A stretch of DNA of 64,000 nt from Salinicoccus kekensis (GCF_900220995.1 NZ_OBQF01000002.1:62001-126000), one strand, 5' to 3'; positions 32,826-42,950 are shown, counted from the first letter of the stretch. The notes: generated by a model not told the origin, from the letters alone. Program-made: numbers and translations.

Positions 32826-33872
32826 ATGATTGATTTACGGAGTGATACACTTTCAAAACCCAGCAAAGAAATGAGAAAAGCGATGTATGAAGCTGAAACC
32901 GGAGACGACGGCAGAATCGATTCATTCGGAAGGAGTGAAGATCCGACAGTCCGCAGACTCGAAGATTTATCTGCAGAGATAAGCGGCCATGAAGCTGCTC
33001 TTTTTTGCAATAGCGGCACCATGGCTAATTATATTGCCATACTCACTCATGAAGCACAACGTGGCGACAGTATTTTGACAGATCGATCTAGTCACATTTC
33101 CAGAAGCGAAAAAGGACTTTTCATGGAGCATCTCTTTGGGCTGACTCCGGAATTTTATCCGGTTGACGACCATGGCATACCAGACTCGGACGCCATTGAA
33201 AATATTGTTAAGAATGGACAAAGTAGGCTCCTATTGCTTGAGAATACCCATAATGCATATGGAGGTACCTGTATTTCTGTTTCTAAGATGAAGAAACTTT
33301 GTGCTATTGCCCATTTGTACAGCGCTCCAGTACATCTGGACGGCGCAAGGATATTCAACGCAGCGGCTTATTTCGATATAGATGTCAAAGCACTCACCTC
33401 CCCTGCCGATTCAATGATGTTCTGCCTCTCGAAAGGATTGGGAGCGCCTGTGGGTTCCATGCTCTGCGGCAACCGGGATTTCATATATCGTGCCAGAAAA
33501 TTGCGTAAGATACTGGGTGGCTCAATGAGACAGGCAGGCGTCATTGCAGCTGCAGGCATAGTAGCACTGGAAGACGCAGTAGAAAAATCAAAGGTCGATC
33601 ATGAGAATGCACTTTACCTCGCAAGGAACATCAACACTGAATATATGAAAATTGATGTGGATGCCGTACAAACCAATATCATCATTGCAGATATATCTTC
33701 TTCCGGTCGTTCTGCAGCCCATTTGGTCAATGAACTTGAACAGAAAGGTTTGAGGTTGCAGGCCATTTCAGATACAAAAGTCCGTATGGCCACATATAAG
33801 GACATCTCTGCAGAAGAAATAAAAAAAACCGTAAGCATTATAAACAATTACTTTAACAATAAGTATTTATAA
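32826..33872 (+). CDS. threonine aldolase-like PLP enzyme (beta-eliminating lyase family)
   Basis: The 348-residue protein begins MIDLRSDTLSKPSKEM, has the active-site pattern ENTHNAYGG, PVHLDGARIFNAA, and the PLP lysine in FCLSKGLGAPVGS. This is the low-specificity threonine aldolase fold, which splits beta-hydroxy-alpha-amino acids into glycine and an aldehyde; D-threonine aldolase or phenylserine-type substrates are also possible. It lies between the tct carriers and an MFS carrier on the same strand, so a hydroxy amino acid or its carboxylate derivative is a plausible transported compound. Confidence 0.8.
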   Translation: MIDLRSDTLSKPSKEMRKAMYEAETGDDGRIDSFGRSEDPTVRRLEDLSAEISGHEAALFCNSGTMANYIAILTHEAQRGDSILTDRSSHISRSEKGLFMEHLFGLTPEFYPVDDHGIPDSDAIENIVKNGQSRLLLLENTHNAYGGTCISVSKMKKLCAIAHLYSAPVHLDGARIFNAAAYFDIDVKALTSPADSMMFCLSKGLGAPVGSMLCGNRDFIYRARKLRKILGGSMRQAGVIAAAGIVALEDAVEKSKVDHENALYLARNINTEYMKIDVDAVQTNIIIADISSSGRSAAHLVNELEQKGLRLQAISDTKVRMATYKDISAEEIKKTVSIINNYFNNKYL

Positions 33873-33912
33873 AGCAGTTCATTGATCGGACTCCTGGAAG
33901 GTGAGGATACAG

Positions 33913-35148
33913 ATGGATTATATAAACGCAACAAGCAAATATGATCCTTGGAAGATGCTTGGCTGCCTTTTTATGATTCAGGTGCTTATGGCACTGGTCG
34001 GGAGAAGCCTCGCACCTCTTGGTCCATTATTCGAAGCGGATCTCTCCCTCTCTAAAACTCAGATTGGCATGCTTCCGGCTGCCCTCTTCCTTGGGCAGGC
34101 ACTTGTATCGATTCCCGCAGGTCTTCTGGTTGACCGGGCAGGCACCAAAAAGATGCTGCTATTACTGACTTTTTGCCTGGGGTTAAGTTTTGCATCATTG
34201 AGTTTCTCATCTTTTTATCCCTTGATACTTTTTCTTATTATGGTTGGCGGGTTCGGTTATGGAGCCATGCACTCCGCTTCAAACAGGGGAGTCATTTACT
34301 GGTTCCCCGTCCGCAGACGTGGCACTGCAATGGGAATCAAGCAGACTGGTATTACAGCAGGCTCTGCCATGGCAGCTCTGATTCTGCTGCCGCTCGCTAC
34401 TCAATGGGGATGGCGGCCTGTGCTTTTAATCGCTTCCTGCCTTCTGATTGTAATGGGTTTTATTATATTTAAAATATATGAAGAACCTAGGCCAATCGAA
34501 TCGGAATCACCTGCTGGTACAGCTGAGAATATACTCTCTTCCATTAAATATTTGATTAAGAACAGGCTCTATTTGATGGTCAGTATCAGCGCGATGGCGC
34601 TCAATGGCTCGCAGATGATATTGAATACTTACATTGTTTTATTCACTTATGAAGTCCATGCCATTCCTCTGGTGGCTGCGGGAATTTTACTGGTGATTTC
34701 TGAGGTTGGAGGATCGATTGGCAGAATTGTATGGGGTATCGTCAGCGATACATTATTCCGTGGCAACAGAATCATTGTCTTAGTCATTATAGCTATCATA
34801 TCTTCAATCTCTGCGCTCACTCTTTTTTCACTTCCAGCTGGTACATCTTTTGAAATTTTTGTTCCTATCGTCTTTGTTTTCGGATTCTGTATCTCTGGGT
34901 TTAATGGTATCTGGATGAATGCAGTGACAGAGTATGTTCCCGAAAAACTGGCTGGTTCGGCTAGTGGTTTCAGCATAATGCTCGGATCCTGGGGCGTTAT
35001 TATAGGTCCACTAATCTTTGGGCTGATAGTGGATACAGGTTCTTATCAAACCGGTTGGTTTGTTCTATTCCTGGTCTTATTACTAATAACTGGATTGCTG
35101 ATCTGGATATTATTCTTAAGTGATAGACAACCTGCTAATGGGGAATAA
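33913..35148 (+). CDS. MFS transporter (organic-anion type)
   Basis: ATG 33913 lies seven bases after GGAAGGTGAGG; GTG 33901 overlaps that site. The 411-residue protein has twelve helices, a motif A variant (PAGLLVDRAGTKKM) and the central HSASNRGVIYWFPVRRRGTAMGIKQTGI segment common in nitrate/oxalate-formate and anion-cation symporter members. It begins 40 bases after the aldolase gene and may be the last gene of that transcript. Confidence 0.8.
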   Translation: MDYINATSKYDPWKMLGCLFMIQVLMALVGRSLAPLGPLFEADLSLSKTQIGMLPAALFLGQALVSIPAGLLVDRAGTKKMLLLLTFCLGLSFASLSFSSFYPLILFLIMVGGFGYGAMHSASNRGVIYWFPVRRRGTAMGIKQTGITAGSAMAALILLPLATQWGWRPVLLIASCLLIVMGFIIFKIYEEPRPIESESPAGTAENILSSIKYLIKNRLYLMVSISAMALNGSQMILNTYIVLFTYEVHAIPLVAAGILLVISEVGGSIGRIVWGIVSDTLFRGNRIIVLVIIAIISSISALTLFSLPAGTSFEIFVPIVFVFGFCISGFNGIWMNAVTEYVPEKLAGSASGFSIMLGSWGVIIGPLIFGLIVDTGSYQTGWFVLFLVLLLITGLLIWILFLSDRQPANGE

Positions 35149-35226
35149 TGATTTGAGTCTAAATTTGTAATATGTGTAAATATGCGTTATCATGAAACCA
35201 ATGCATCACAAAACCGAATAGAAAGA

Positions 35227-35319
35227 CCACTGGAAGTGCCTTTTAGAAAAGGCTGAGATCGAAGTAGCGACTTCGGGATTCCGGAACCTGATCCAGATCA
35301 TGCTGGCGTAGGAAAGTGG
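35227..35319 (+). promoter_or_regulatory. TPP riboswitch (THI element)
   Basis: The conserved core elements GGCTGAGATC, the P4/P5 segment GAACCTGATCC and ATCATGCTGGCGTAGGAAAG are present, closed by CCACTGG/AAAGTGG-like ends. It is followed after about 35 bases by an intrinsic terminator, so thiamine pyrophosphate would cause premature termination of the thiazole operon. Confidence 0.95.
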
Positions 35320-35355
35320 CGTAACGATAACGAATCGAAGTATATGAATATATAT

Positions 35356-35393
35356 TGCGCTGTTTTCCTATAAGGAAAGCAGCGCATTTTTTT
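35356..35393 (+). terminator. riboswitch-controlled terminator
   Basis: TGCGCTG and CAGCGCA with inner TTTCC/GGAAA pairing and seven Ts, between the TPP aptamer and tenI. Confidence 0.85.
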
Positions 35394-35407
35394 ATGGAGG
35401 TGAGCCC

Positions 35408-35998
35408 ATGTTCATCGCAATCACACCATACAGACAGCCCGTTTCAAGAGATATCCATCATTTCATCAGCATTACGCCTTTTATAGACTACCTGCTGATC
35501 AGGACACCCATGTCGCACCGGGAAACTGCTGATTTTTTAACATCGCTGCTTGAGGCCGGCTTCCCGAAGAATAAACTGCTTGTCCACAGTGATATGGCTC
35601 TGCTGGAGAGGTTCGATCTGAACGCCATCCATTTCAGGGAAAATGATGCAGATGCCTTCGATTATAAAAAGAAGCATCCTGAAATCACCGTCAGCATGTC
35701 CACGCACTCCGCCCGGGCTGTTGAAGCGGCCGGGGAAAACGGCCTGGATTTCGTCCTCTTCGGCCATATTTTTGAAACCGCTTCAAAACCGGACCGCCCG
35801 CCCCGTTCGGAGCGGGAGATCAACGAGGCGCTGTCATCGGATATCCCGGTGATCGCGCTCGGTGGCATCAATGAGCGGACGATTCATCAGCTGCCGTCAG
35901 GATTTGGCGGCATCGCCGCGATTTCATATTTCATGGATGCAGCACCTTCCGAAATAAAAGTACTCAGAAAGGGATGGGAATTATCAAATTTGATGTAG
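35408..35998 (+). CDS. tenI: TenI-like thiazole tautomerase / ThiE-family protein
   Basis: The 196-residue protein is a small (beta/alpha)8 protein of the ThiE/TenI family: STHSARAVEAAGENGLDFVLFGHIFETASKP, the conserved Ser-His pair, and VIALGGINERTIHQL phosphate-binding end. The pyrophosphate-binding residues of true ThiE are mostly missing, as in TenI, which aromatises the thiazole carboxylate. It is first in the operon, overlapping thiO by 25 bases. Confidence 0.8.
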   Translation: MFIAITPYRQPVSRDIHHFISITPFIDYLLIRTPMSHRETADFLTSLLEAGFPKNKLLVHSDMALLERFDLNAIHFRENDADAFDYKKKHPEITVSMSTHSARAVEAAGENGLDFVLFGHIFETASKPDRPPRSEREINEALSSDIPVIALGGINERTIHQLPSGFGGIAAISYFMDAAPSEIKVLRKGWELSNLM

Positions 35999-37107
35999 TG
36001 ACCGTGGGTGCAGGGGTGATGGGGTTATCCATCGCCAATGCACTCGCCAAAAAGGGGTTGAAAGTTGCGGTCATCGACCGTGACGCGCCGGGGATGCATG
36101 CTTCCTGGAAGGCCGGCGGCATGCTCGGTGCCCAGAACGAGTTTTCGGACGACAGTCCTTTATTCCGCCTTGCGAAAGCGTCCAGGAGATACTTTGAGCC
36201 GCTCGCCGCAGAACTGTTGGAGACGACCGGCATTGATATCGAGTACATGGAAACCGGGCTGATCAAGATGGCGGACTCTAAAGGATCCAGGGCAGCTTTG
36301 CACAGGCAGTTCCAATTTTTAAAAGGCCATAATGACAACGTGAAGGCAGTAAATGAAAAAGATATCCTGGACCTCGGCAACCAGTTCATCACTCCGGGCG
36401 AACACTTTGCGATGCATATCCCGGATGACGGCCAGGTGAATGCGAACAAGTACACAAAGGCACTGACCGCTTCAGCGCTCCATCACGGGGTGACGCGCAT
36501 CAGCCGCACTGAAGTCATTTCCATCCACCGGGAAGGACAGGATTACCGATTAAAAACTTCAACCGGGGACATCCACGCTTCAAAAGTGGCCGTCACCGCA
36601 GGCGCATGGTCGCAAAGTCTGCTCGCACCCTTCCGGATCGAGTCATCAGTGACCGGCGTCAAGGGTGAAATCATGCTGCTGGAGCAGCCGGAAGTGAGAC
36701 TGAAGCACACGCTTTTCATGACGAACGGCTTCTACATCATACCGAAGCGGAACCACCGTTTCCTGGTCGGCGCGACCAGCAGATTTGGCGACTTCTCTTC
36801 CGGCATGACGAAGGATGGCGAAACATGGCTGTGGATGGAAATACTGAAGCACATGCCGAGGCTGAAAAGCGCGGACGTATTGATGAAATCATCCGGCGTC
36901 CGTCCGTATACACCAACAGAAACACCGGTCATGGATGAGGTGGAAAACGGCCTGTTCGTCGTGAGCGGCCACTACCGCAACGGCATACTGTTATCCCCCG
37001 CCACCGGTATATTGATGAGCGAATGGATCACAGAAGGCAGGCGCCCCGCCATATTAAATGAATTCACTATTGAAAGGAGGAGTAAAGATGCAATGCATCA
37101 TCAATGA
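35974..37107 (+). CDS. thiO: glycine oxidase ThiO
   Basis: The 377-residue flavoprotein begins with an FAD-binding motif (VVTVGAGVMGLSIANALAKKGLKVAVIDRD) and has DAO-type SWKAGGMLGAQNE, VTAGAWSQSLL and the C-terminal SGHYRNGILLSPATG. It oxidises glycine to iminoacetate for thiazole synthesis. The start overlaps tenI and the end overlaps the thiS ribosome site, as expected for coupled genes. Confidence 0.9.
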   Translation: MGIIKFDVVTVGAGVMGLSIANALAKKGLKVAVIDRDAPGMHASWKAGGMLGAQNEFSDDSPLFRLAKASRRYFEPLAAELLETTGIDIEYMETGLIKMADSKGSRAALHRQFQFLKGHNDNVKAVNEKDILDLGNQFITPGEHFAMHIPDDGQVNANKYTKALTASALHHGVTRISRTEVISIHREGQDYRLKTSTGDIHASKVAVTAGAWSQSLLAPFRIESSVTGVKGEIMLLEQPEVRLKHTLFMTNGFYIIPKRNHRFLVGATSRFGDFSSGMTKDGETWLWMEILKHMPRLKSADVLMKSSGVRPYTPTETPVMDEVENGLFVVSGHYRNGILLSPATGILMSEWITEGRRPAILNEFTIERRSKDAMHHQ

Positions 37108-37288
37108 TGAAACATTCACGTTTGATGAGGAACTCACCGTCTCACAGCTTCTTGAGCAGATGGAGATCGACCCGGACCGCATCATTGTGGAGCATAACGG
37201 AACATTAATCAAAAAAGAGGCATTCGACAGCCATATCGTGAGAAGTGACGACAGGCTTGAATTGCTGGAATTTGTAGGAGGCGGATAA
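37088..37288 (+). CDS. thiS: sulfur carrier protein ThiS
   Basis: The start MQCIINDE at 37088 follows GAAAGGAGGAG; the frame is open upstream inside thiO. The 66-residue ubiquitin-like protein ends in [10 protein letters not shown], with the C-terminal Gly-Gly needed for adenylation and thiocarboxylate formation. Confidence 0.9.
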   Translation: MQCIINDETFTFDEELTVSQLLEQMEIDPDRIIVEHNGTLIKKEAFDSHIVRSDDRLELLEFVGGG

Positions 37289-37289
37289 A

Positions 37290-38057
37290 ATGCTTAAAAT
37301 AGGAGATTTCGAATTCAACTCAAGGCTGTTCCTCGGTACAGGGAAGTTTTCAGATGAGGAGACGCAGACAAAAGCGATCGAGGCATCGGAGACCGAAGTG
37401 CTCACCTTCGCGGTGAGGCGCATGAATTTATATGATAAAGACCTGCCGAACCCGCTCGCAAACATCGACCTGAAAAATTTCACCACCTTCCCGAACACGG
37501 CAGGCGCAAAGACCGTCGAAGAAACGGTGCGCATCGCAGAGATCGCAAACCATGCCGGCGTATGTGACATGATCAAAGTGGAAGTGATCGGTGACGACAA
37601 GACGCTCCTCCCCGACCCGATCGCAACATATGAAGCATGCGAAATCCTGCTCGATAAAGGCTATACGGTCTGCCCTTACATCTCGAACGACGTCGTGCTC
37701 GCAAGAAGGCTCGAAGAACTCGGTGTGCACGCCGTCATGCCGCTCGCTTCCCCGATCGGGACCGGACGCGGCATCAACAACCCGCTCAATTTAAGGTATA
37801 TCATCGAGCAGGCCAACATCCCCGTCATCGTCGATGCCGGAATCGGCTCACCGAAAGATGCATGTTACGCGATGGAACTCGGTGCAGATGCCATCCTGCT
37901 GAACACCGCCGTCTCGGGTGCAGAAGACCCGGTCAAGATGGCAAAAGCGATGAAGCTCGGCATTGAAGCGGGCATGCTCAGCCAGGAAGCCGGACGCATA
38001 CCGGTGAGGTACACGGCACAGGCCTCAAGCCCGGCCGAAGGACTGGGATTCCTGTGA
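37290..38057 (+). CDS. thiG: thiazole synthase ThiG
   Basis: The 255-residue TIM-barrel protein has [12 protein letters not shown], the active-site lysine in [33 protein letters not shown] and [23 protein letters not shown]. It condenses DXP, ThiS-thiocarboxylate and iminoacetate to the thiazole. One base separates it from thiS. Confidence 0.95.
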   Translation: MLKIGDFEFNSRLFLGTGKFSDEETQTKAIEASETEVLTFAVRRMNLYDKDLPNPLANIDLKNFTTFPNTAGAKTVEETVRIAEIANHAGVCDMIKVEVIGDDKTLLPDPIATYEACEILLDKGYTVCPYISNDVVLARRLEELGVHAVMPLASPIGTGRGINNPLNLRYIIEQANIPVIVDAGIGSPKDACYAMELGADAILLNTAVSGAEDPVKMAKAMKLGIEAGMLSQEAGRIPVRYTAQASSPAEGLGFL

Positions 38058-39052
38058 TGGAGAGATACGACAGACAGGTCAGATTCACCGGTTTCGGAGA
38101 GTCCGGCCAGGAACACTTGAGCCAGGCTGCCATCATGGTGATGGGCGCCGGCGCCCTCGGCACTCATGCAGCCGAACTGCTCACACGGATGGGCGCCGGC
38201 AAACTGATTGTGATTGACATGGACATCGTCGAGCTGACCAACCTGCACCGCCAGACCTTATACACGGAAGAAGACGTTCGACTGATGAAGCCGAAAGTCG
38301 AAGCTTTGAAGGAAAAGCTCCAGCAGATCAACAGCGAAGTTGAAATAAAGAACATCAACACAGAGCTCAACTCCCACAATATCATCGGAATTCTGCAGGA
38401 ACATCAACCGGACATCGTCATCGATGCAATGGATCATTTCGAAATCCGGTTCCTGATCAACGAGGCGTGCCACAAGCTCGGTATCCCGTGGGTATACGGG
38501 GCCGCCGTCGGCAGCAAAGGCAGCGTCTACGGCATAGATTTCAACGGCCCGTGTCTAAAATGCCTGATGGGAACCATGCCCCAAACCGGTGAAAGCTGTG
38601 AAATCAACGGCGTCCTGCCGCCGGTCATCACCCAGACCGCAGGCATCGAAGTTTCTGAAGCCATCCGCTTCTTATCCGGCGCAGGATTCTCGAAGAAACT
38701 GATCACTATCGACACTTTTGGCATGAATTATAAGACGATGAACGTCGATGCTTTGAAAGACGAAAATTGTGGCGTATGCGGACAACACAAGTATGATCAT
38801 CTTGAGAAAGAGACCTTCCGCCCTGTCCAGTCGAACTGCGGCCGTGTGTTCACGTTGAGATTCGATGATGAAATTTTCGAAGAAGAAATGCGTGGTGAAA
38901 TCATCAAAGAGAACCACTTCGTCAAATTTATCTCTTATAATGGATACGAAATGACACTGTTCAAAGACGGCAGGATGAATGTGTATGGGCTGGATGGACA
39001 GGAAGAAGCGGAAGAATTGTATAAGGAAATCGCAGGCAGCTTAAAATTATAG
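38057..39052 (+). CDS. thiF: ThiF/MoeB-family adenylyltransferase
   Basis: ATG 38057 overlaps the thiG stop. The 331-residue E1-like protein has the [19 protein letters not shown] start, nucleotide-binding GAGALGTHAAELLTRMG, VDxxxN..Arg-type NLHRQTLYTEEDV, and two CxxC zinc pairs (CLKCLMG, CGVCG). It activates ThiS with ATP. thiD and thiE-type partners are not in this operon. Confidence 0.9.
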   Translation: MERYDRQVRFTGFGESGQEHLSQAAIMVMGAGALGTHAAELLTRMGAGKLIVIDMDIVELTNLHRQTLYTEEDVRLMKPKVEALKEKLQQINSEVEIKNINTELNSHNIIGILQEHQPDIVIDAMDHFEIRFLINEACHKLGIPWVYGAAVGSKGSVYGIDFNGPCLKCLMGTMPQTGESCEINGVLPPVITQTAGIEVSEAIRFLSGAGFSKKLITIDTFGMNYKTMNVDALKDENCGVCGQHKYDHLEKETFRPVQSNCGRVFTLRFDDEIFEEEMRGEIIKENHFVKFISYNGYEMTLFKDGRMNVYGLDGQEEAEELYKEIAGSLKL

Positions 39053-39066
39053 CAGTAAAATAAAAT

Positions 39067-39103
39067 GAACCCCCGTTCCAGTGTGGAATGGGGTTCACTT
39101 TTT
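39067..39103 (+). terminator. terminator of the thiazole operon
   Basis: GAACCCC-C-GTTCCA and TGGAAT-GGGGTTC with a three-base loop and TTTTT at 39099-39103. Confidence 0.85.
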
Positions 39104-39170
39104 ATCGTCTGTAATATCGAGAAGATATATAGACTGGTTCAGTTAGTAAACAGATCTAACTTGATTTATA

Positions 39171-41912
39171 CTAAGGCCCGTCGGAAAGTGTCCAATTTAT
39201 CGTAGCCGAATATTCTTTATCAGCTTCGGCACGGATTGGATTCATTTTCAGAAGTATACCTTCATCTGGTCCCCAACTCACTTGTTGAGTTCCATTTGTA
39301 TTTTTCGAAACAACTTTGATAGGTTCTTTCTCCATTGGAGTACTATTCCCATCTTCGTAAAAGTAATTGATGGTATTTCTCAATTCGTTACCATTGCCAT
39401 CATTTAAGGGTTCAACTGCTTGAGCTGTCAATTTCCAGTCACTATTTTTTCTAGTATTAACAACTTCAAAGTCATAATGAGGAGATTCTCTCTTAATAAT
39501 TTTCTCTTCATTTTTGATTTCTGCCGTTTCAAAAATGATATCTGGAGGTGGTTCAATAAACTGCAAACGATTCCCTTGCACCGTCATTTCAGTTTCTGCC
39601 TGTGCATTATCAAGCTCACCTTTGAATGTTAAAACTGTCCCGGCCTCAACCTTATCTTTTAATTTTTCATGTTCTTTTAATGTAAAACTGAAATTCCCTT
39701 CACTATCGCTTTCCGTTTTGGCAAGCTCTACATTTTCAATATCATAAATTATAACTGTAGCACGTGGCCGTGTTTTCCCAGTTATCATAGCATGAGTGTC
39801 AGATACCGCATCCACTTCAAATGGTTCAAGTTCATATATAGGCTGTTCTAAATCCATACGTCTAATGTTACTGTTAGAGTCGAGAGTGAATTTATCTTCT
39901 TGGATTTCAACAGAAACATCTGGTTTCTTTTCAATCCTATCTTTTTTATACCAATACTTTCTTACAACATTATATACTTCAAAGCTCGCGTCTATAGGGA
40001 TCCCGAAAAGACCTCGTACAGAGAACAAACCACCGTTTGGGTTTTCATTGTTAAAGCTTACTAACTTAGCGTTTGTAACCATAAAACTTGTATTGGTGTC
40101 TATATCGAAAAGATTGTCTGAATGATTCCCCTTAAATATGACTTGAGCACCATCTTGAATTATATTTTTAACTCTACTACCTAATCTCGTTAGATTTGTC
40201 TCAAGGATTTTACTTTCAGAAGAAATCTCAACATTACTGTTTTTTCTGATTTCAAGACCAAATACACCGTTCCTCAAAAAATGGTTTTCGAACTTGAAAG
40301 CTGAACCATTTCCTTCATTATGCAATGTTAACTTTGCACCTTCATGAACAATAACTTGCTTAAAAGCCATTCCATTTTGTGAACTTCTTGTATTTATGAT
40401 ATTAGATCCATAAAAGTTTATTGTACTCTCCCAACTTGATCCCAACTTACCATTTTTACCATTATTTCCTGTATCAAAGTTTACGTTTTCAAGATGAATG
40501 TTGGCACTATGTGTTTCCTTCTTAATAAATCCCCCGTCTGTATCATCGTTTGTTGTAAGGAGGTTAGTATTTCTTATTACCATTTCAGTTACATTAGTAT
40601 TAAATACACGACTATTATTCAATATCATAGTAGAATTCACTAAGTCAATGCTCTTTCCATTTCCATCAATGATTTTTTTCCCAGTTTCTGATTCAACAAC
40701 GGACGGCTTTGGTTGTTGGATATGATCCATAAGAATTATTCTTTCTACATCTTTTGAACCTAAAGCGTCATTAAATCCAGATGGTGTACTTACATAAACA
40801 GAGTTGGTGTCTTCACTTATGATAATTGGCACTTCACTCTCGGCCATTGCTGTAGAGAAAGTATTGAATAAAGAAAATCCCGCGCCCTTGACCATTTTAT
40901 TGTCTCTGGCTTCATTTTCTTCATCTTTATCTACTTCTAACGTTTTCTTCTTTCCTGATTTTCCAATTCTTTCATCATTATCTTCTTCGCCTTCTTCTGA
41001 ATCATCATCTTCAAGTTTATTTTTATTGTCCTCTTCTCTTGAGTTTTCCTTGGCACTCTCTTCTACTTGGTCAGCTTCATCTCCCGGGTCGTTTTCTTCT
41101 GATAGCATCCCTTCAGATCCTTCTAAATGTGACACTTCATCTGATTTTGATTCATCAGAAAGTGTCTCATCACCAGTTTCTTCTGTTCCCGATTCTTTTT
41201 CTTCAGAGGATTCATCTATAGCTTCGTCTACTAGAGTTTCTTCGCCACCTTCTTCATCAGCTTTTACAGGTTCTTCCCCTCCCTCTGAAGCGTGTGTTTC
41301 AGATGCTCGCTCAGGAGTTTTCTCCGGTTTTACTTCCTCAGATTCAGTTTGTTTATCTGACTCATTTCCTTCCCTACTGGTTGCCTCTTCCCCAGCTGAA
41401 GATTCTACAGGTACTTCCTGTTCCGTTTCAAAAACCTCTTCGTCAACTGCACCTGATTGTTCTTCTTCGACGTCAAGTTGATCTTCGTCGTCCATAATTT
41501 CTTCAACAGGTTCTTCTTCAGGAATGACACTCACTTCGCAGGCTTCCACAAGTTTTGCTTCTCTAGGTTCCGTCTCAACACCTTCTTCTTTGACGGTGAG
41601 TTCAATTTCGTAAGGTCCGCTTTTCAGAATGATATTTCCACCTGCTTCAGGGACTTCGTCTTTCCACTCATACTCGAAGCTGCCAGCGTCATCCACTTTT
41701 ATAACATCAGTAAGATTGTTGAAAAGCACCTCAATTTCCTGTCCTGCCTGTCCTTCACCGACAAGTTTCTCATCAACTGCAATAGGCTCTTCGACTTTGA
41801 AGGCCATGTCTTCACATTGGTCTGTTATCTCTTCAGCATTCATTTGGATTGGAAAGAGAATTTCCGTGAATATCAAAATAAACGCGAGTGTCCATATAAT
41901 AAGTTTCTTCAC
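39171..41912 (-). CDS. large secreted WxL-domain surface protein with acidic stalk and parallel beta-helix-like region
   Basis: The 913-residue protein has a signal peptide (MKKLIIWTLAFILIFTEILF), a Cys-containing N-terminal module (about 25-130), a very long Glu/Ser/Asp-rich low-complexity stalk (about 130-345), a repeat-rich region of Asn/Thr-turn beta strands (about 365-640, e.g. IIDGNGKSIDLVNSTMILNN) as in pectate-lyase-like adhesins, a bacterial-Ig-like module (about 700-780) and a C-terminal WxL domain with both motifs (DWKLTAQ and INWTLSDGP). WxL domains bind peptidoglycan non-covalently. It is the last gene of a WxL cluster and visibly more AT-rich than its neighbours. Confidence 0.85.
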   Translation of the reverse strand: MKKLIIWTLAFILIFTEILFPIQMNAEEITDQCEDMAFKVEEPIAVDEKLVGEGQAGQEIEVLFNNLTDVIKVDDAGSFEYEWKDEVPEAGGNIILKSGPYEIELTVKEEGVETEPREAKLVEACEVSVIPEEEPVEEIMDDEDQLDVEEEQSGAVDEEVFETEQEVPVESSAGEEATSREGNESDKQTESEEVKPEKTPERASETHASEGGEEPVKADEEGGEETLVDEAIDESSEEKESGTEETGDETLSDESKSDEVSHLEGSEGMLSEENDPGDEADQVEESAKENSREEDNKNKLEDDDSEEGEEDNDERIGKSGKKKTLEVDKDEENEARDNKMVKGAGFSLFNTFSTAMAESEVPIIISEDTNSVYVSTPSGFNDALGSKDVERIILMDHIQQPKPSVVESETGKKIIDGNGKSIDLVNSTMILNNSRVFNTNVTEMVIRNTNLLTTNDDTDGGFIKKETHSANIHLENVNFDTGNNGKNGKLGSSWESTINFYGSNIINTRSSQNGMAFKQVIVHEGAKLTLHNEGNGSAFKFENHFLRNGVFGLEIRKNSNVEISSESKILETNLTRLGSRVKNIIQDGAQVIFKGNHSDNLFDIDTNTSFMVTNAKLVSFNNENPNGGLFSVRGLFGIPIDASFEVYNVVRKYWYKKDRIEKKPDVSVEIQEDKFTLDSNSNIRRMDLEQPIYELEPFEVDAVSDTHAMITGKTRPRATVIIYDIENVELAKTESDSEGNFSFTLKEHEKLKDKVEAGTVLTFKGELDNAQAETEMTVQGNRLQFIEPPPDIIFETAEIKNEEKIIKRESPHYDFEVVNTRKNSDWKLTAQAVEPLNDGNGNELRNTINYFYEDGNSTPMEKEPIKVVSKNTNGTQQVSWGPDEGILLKMNPIRAEADKEYSATINWTLSDGP

Positions 41913-41930
41913 ATCAATTCTCTCCCATTC

Positions 41931-42950
41931 CTATTTTCTTCTTTTGACCAATAGGTAGATAATAGTTACAAGTAGTAATACTACAAGCACTCCAAGACCG
42001 ATTAATACCGGCATCATCCACTCGTTTTCAATTTCTTCTTCTTCGATTTCCACTGCTTCATCATTCGCCTCTTCCGCTGCTTCAGCTTCGATTGTGAACA
42101 TCTCCTCGAAGGACCATTCATGGTCTCCATTACTTGCGGTCCCTTTGAAGACATAATCCCCCGCTTCAAGACCCTGGTTCTCAAACATCACGGGAAAGTT
42201 GAACTCTGAGTTCGGAGCGATGTTGAAGTCCTTGACCGTCCGGGTGTAAAGCGGCTCCTCCGACCCTTCGGCATAGACGTCTCCTGTAAACTCCAGCCCG
42301 CCGATGATTGTCGGGGCAGTGTTCACGAAACTTGTCTGAAGGCCGGTTCGGTGGTTGATGAGCCCTGCCTCGAGTGAAAGCAGGTCGAGTTCGGGTTCGA
42401 CATCATTATCATTGCCTGCCTCCCGGATCTGCACGGCCAGGGCGTAGGAGTACTGATTTTGAATCTGCACACCGGAATCTTCTTCTGATTCGTCAGCTTC
42501 CTGGCTGAAATAAAGTCCGCCGAGAATGAGACCGTCAAATGATTCATCCGGCGCTTCCACGGTAATGGTAACCGTCTCCTGACTTTGAGGTTCTATTTCG
42601 ATTTTGTATTCAGCGATGGTGGCGATTTCGGCAAATGGATGGCTCATTGAGTCATGAGGCACCAAATCCACTGCATCGTAGATGATCAAACCATTACTGT
42701 TCGTCGTCGCAGAGTTGGCCTGCGCTTCAATCGTAATCGGTTCATCAGAGGAATTATAAACTACCACTTCAAGCTTCTGGGTCTCCCCTTTTTCCATTTC
42801 AATGTCGAAATATGTTGATCCCTGATCTACTTGATTATTTGGTATTACAGCTTCAATAGAGTAAGGAACGACACTTTCATTCGCTTCGGTTACAAAAGAC
42901 GGCATGAATAATATGGTTAAGAATAATATAAAGTTAAGTTTAAATTTCAT
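41931..42950 (-). CDS. WxL-cluster membrane protein (DUF916 + DUF3324)
   Basis: The 339-residue protein has a signal peptide, an N-terminal DUF916 domain (PYSIEAVIPNNQVDQGSTYFDIEMEKGETQKLEVVVYN), a DUF3324 domain (VEPELDLLSLEAGLINHRTGLQTSFVNTAPTIIG) and a C-terminal transmembrane helix ending KRRK. These proteins are the constant partner of WxL proteins and bind peptidoglycan and host ligands while anchored in the membrane. Genes before and after encode WxL proteins. Confidence 0.9.
   Translation of the reverse strand: MKFKLNFILFLTILFMPSFVTEANESVVPYSIEAVIPNNQVDQGSTYFDIEMEKGETQKLEVVVYNSSDEPITIEAQANSATTNSNGLIIYDAVDLVPHDSMSHPFAEIATIAEYKIEIEPQSQETVTITVEAPDESFDGLILGGLYFSQEADESEEDSGVQIQNQYSYALAVQIREAGNDNDVEPELDLLSLEAGLINHRTGLQTSFVNTAPTIIGGLEFTGDVYAEGSEEPLYTRTVKDFNIAPNSEFNFPVMFENQGLEAGDYVFKGTASNGDHEWSFEEMFTIEAEAAEEANDEAVEIEEEEIENEWMMPVLIGLGVLVVLLLVTIIYLLVKRRK

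Noticed and set aside
40804-41481. 225-codon plus-strand frame very rich in Ser
   Set aside because: It is the exact antisense of the Glu/Ser/Asp-rich stalk of the WxL protein; codons for Glu read as Ser/Phe on the other strand. No ribosome site.
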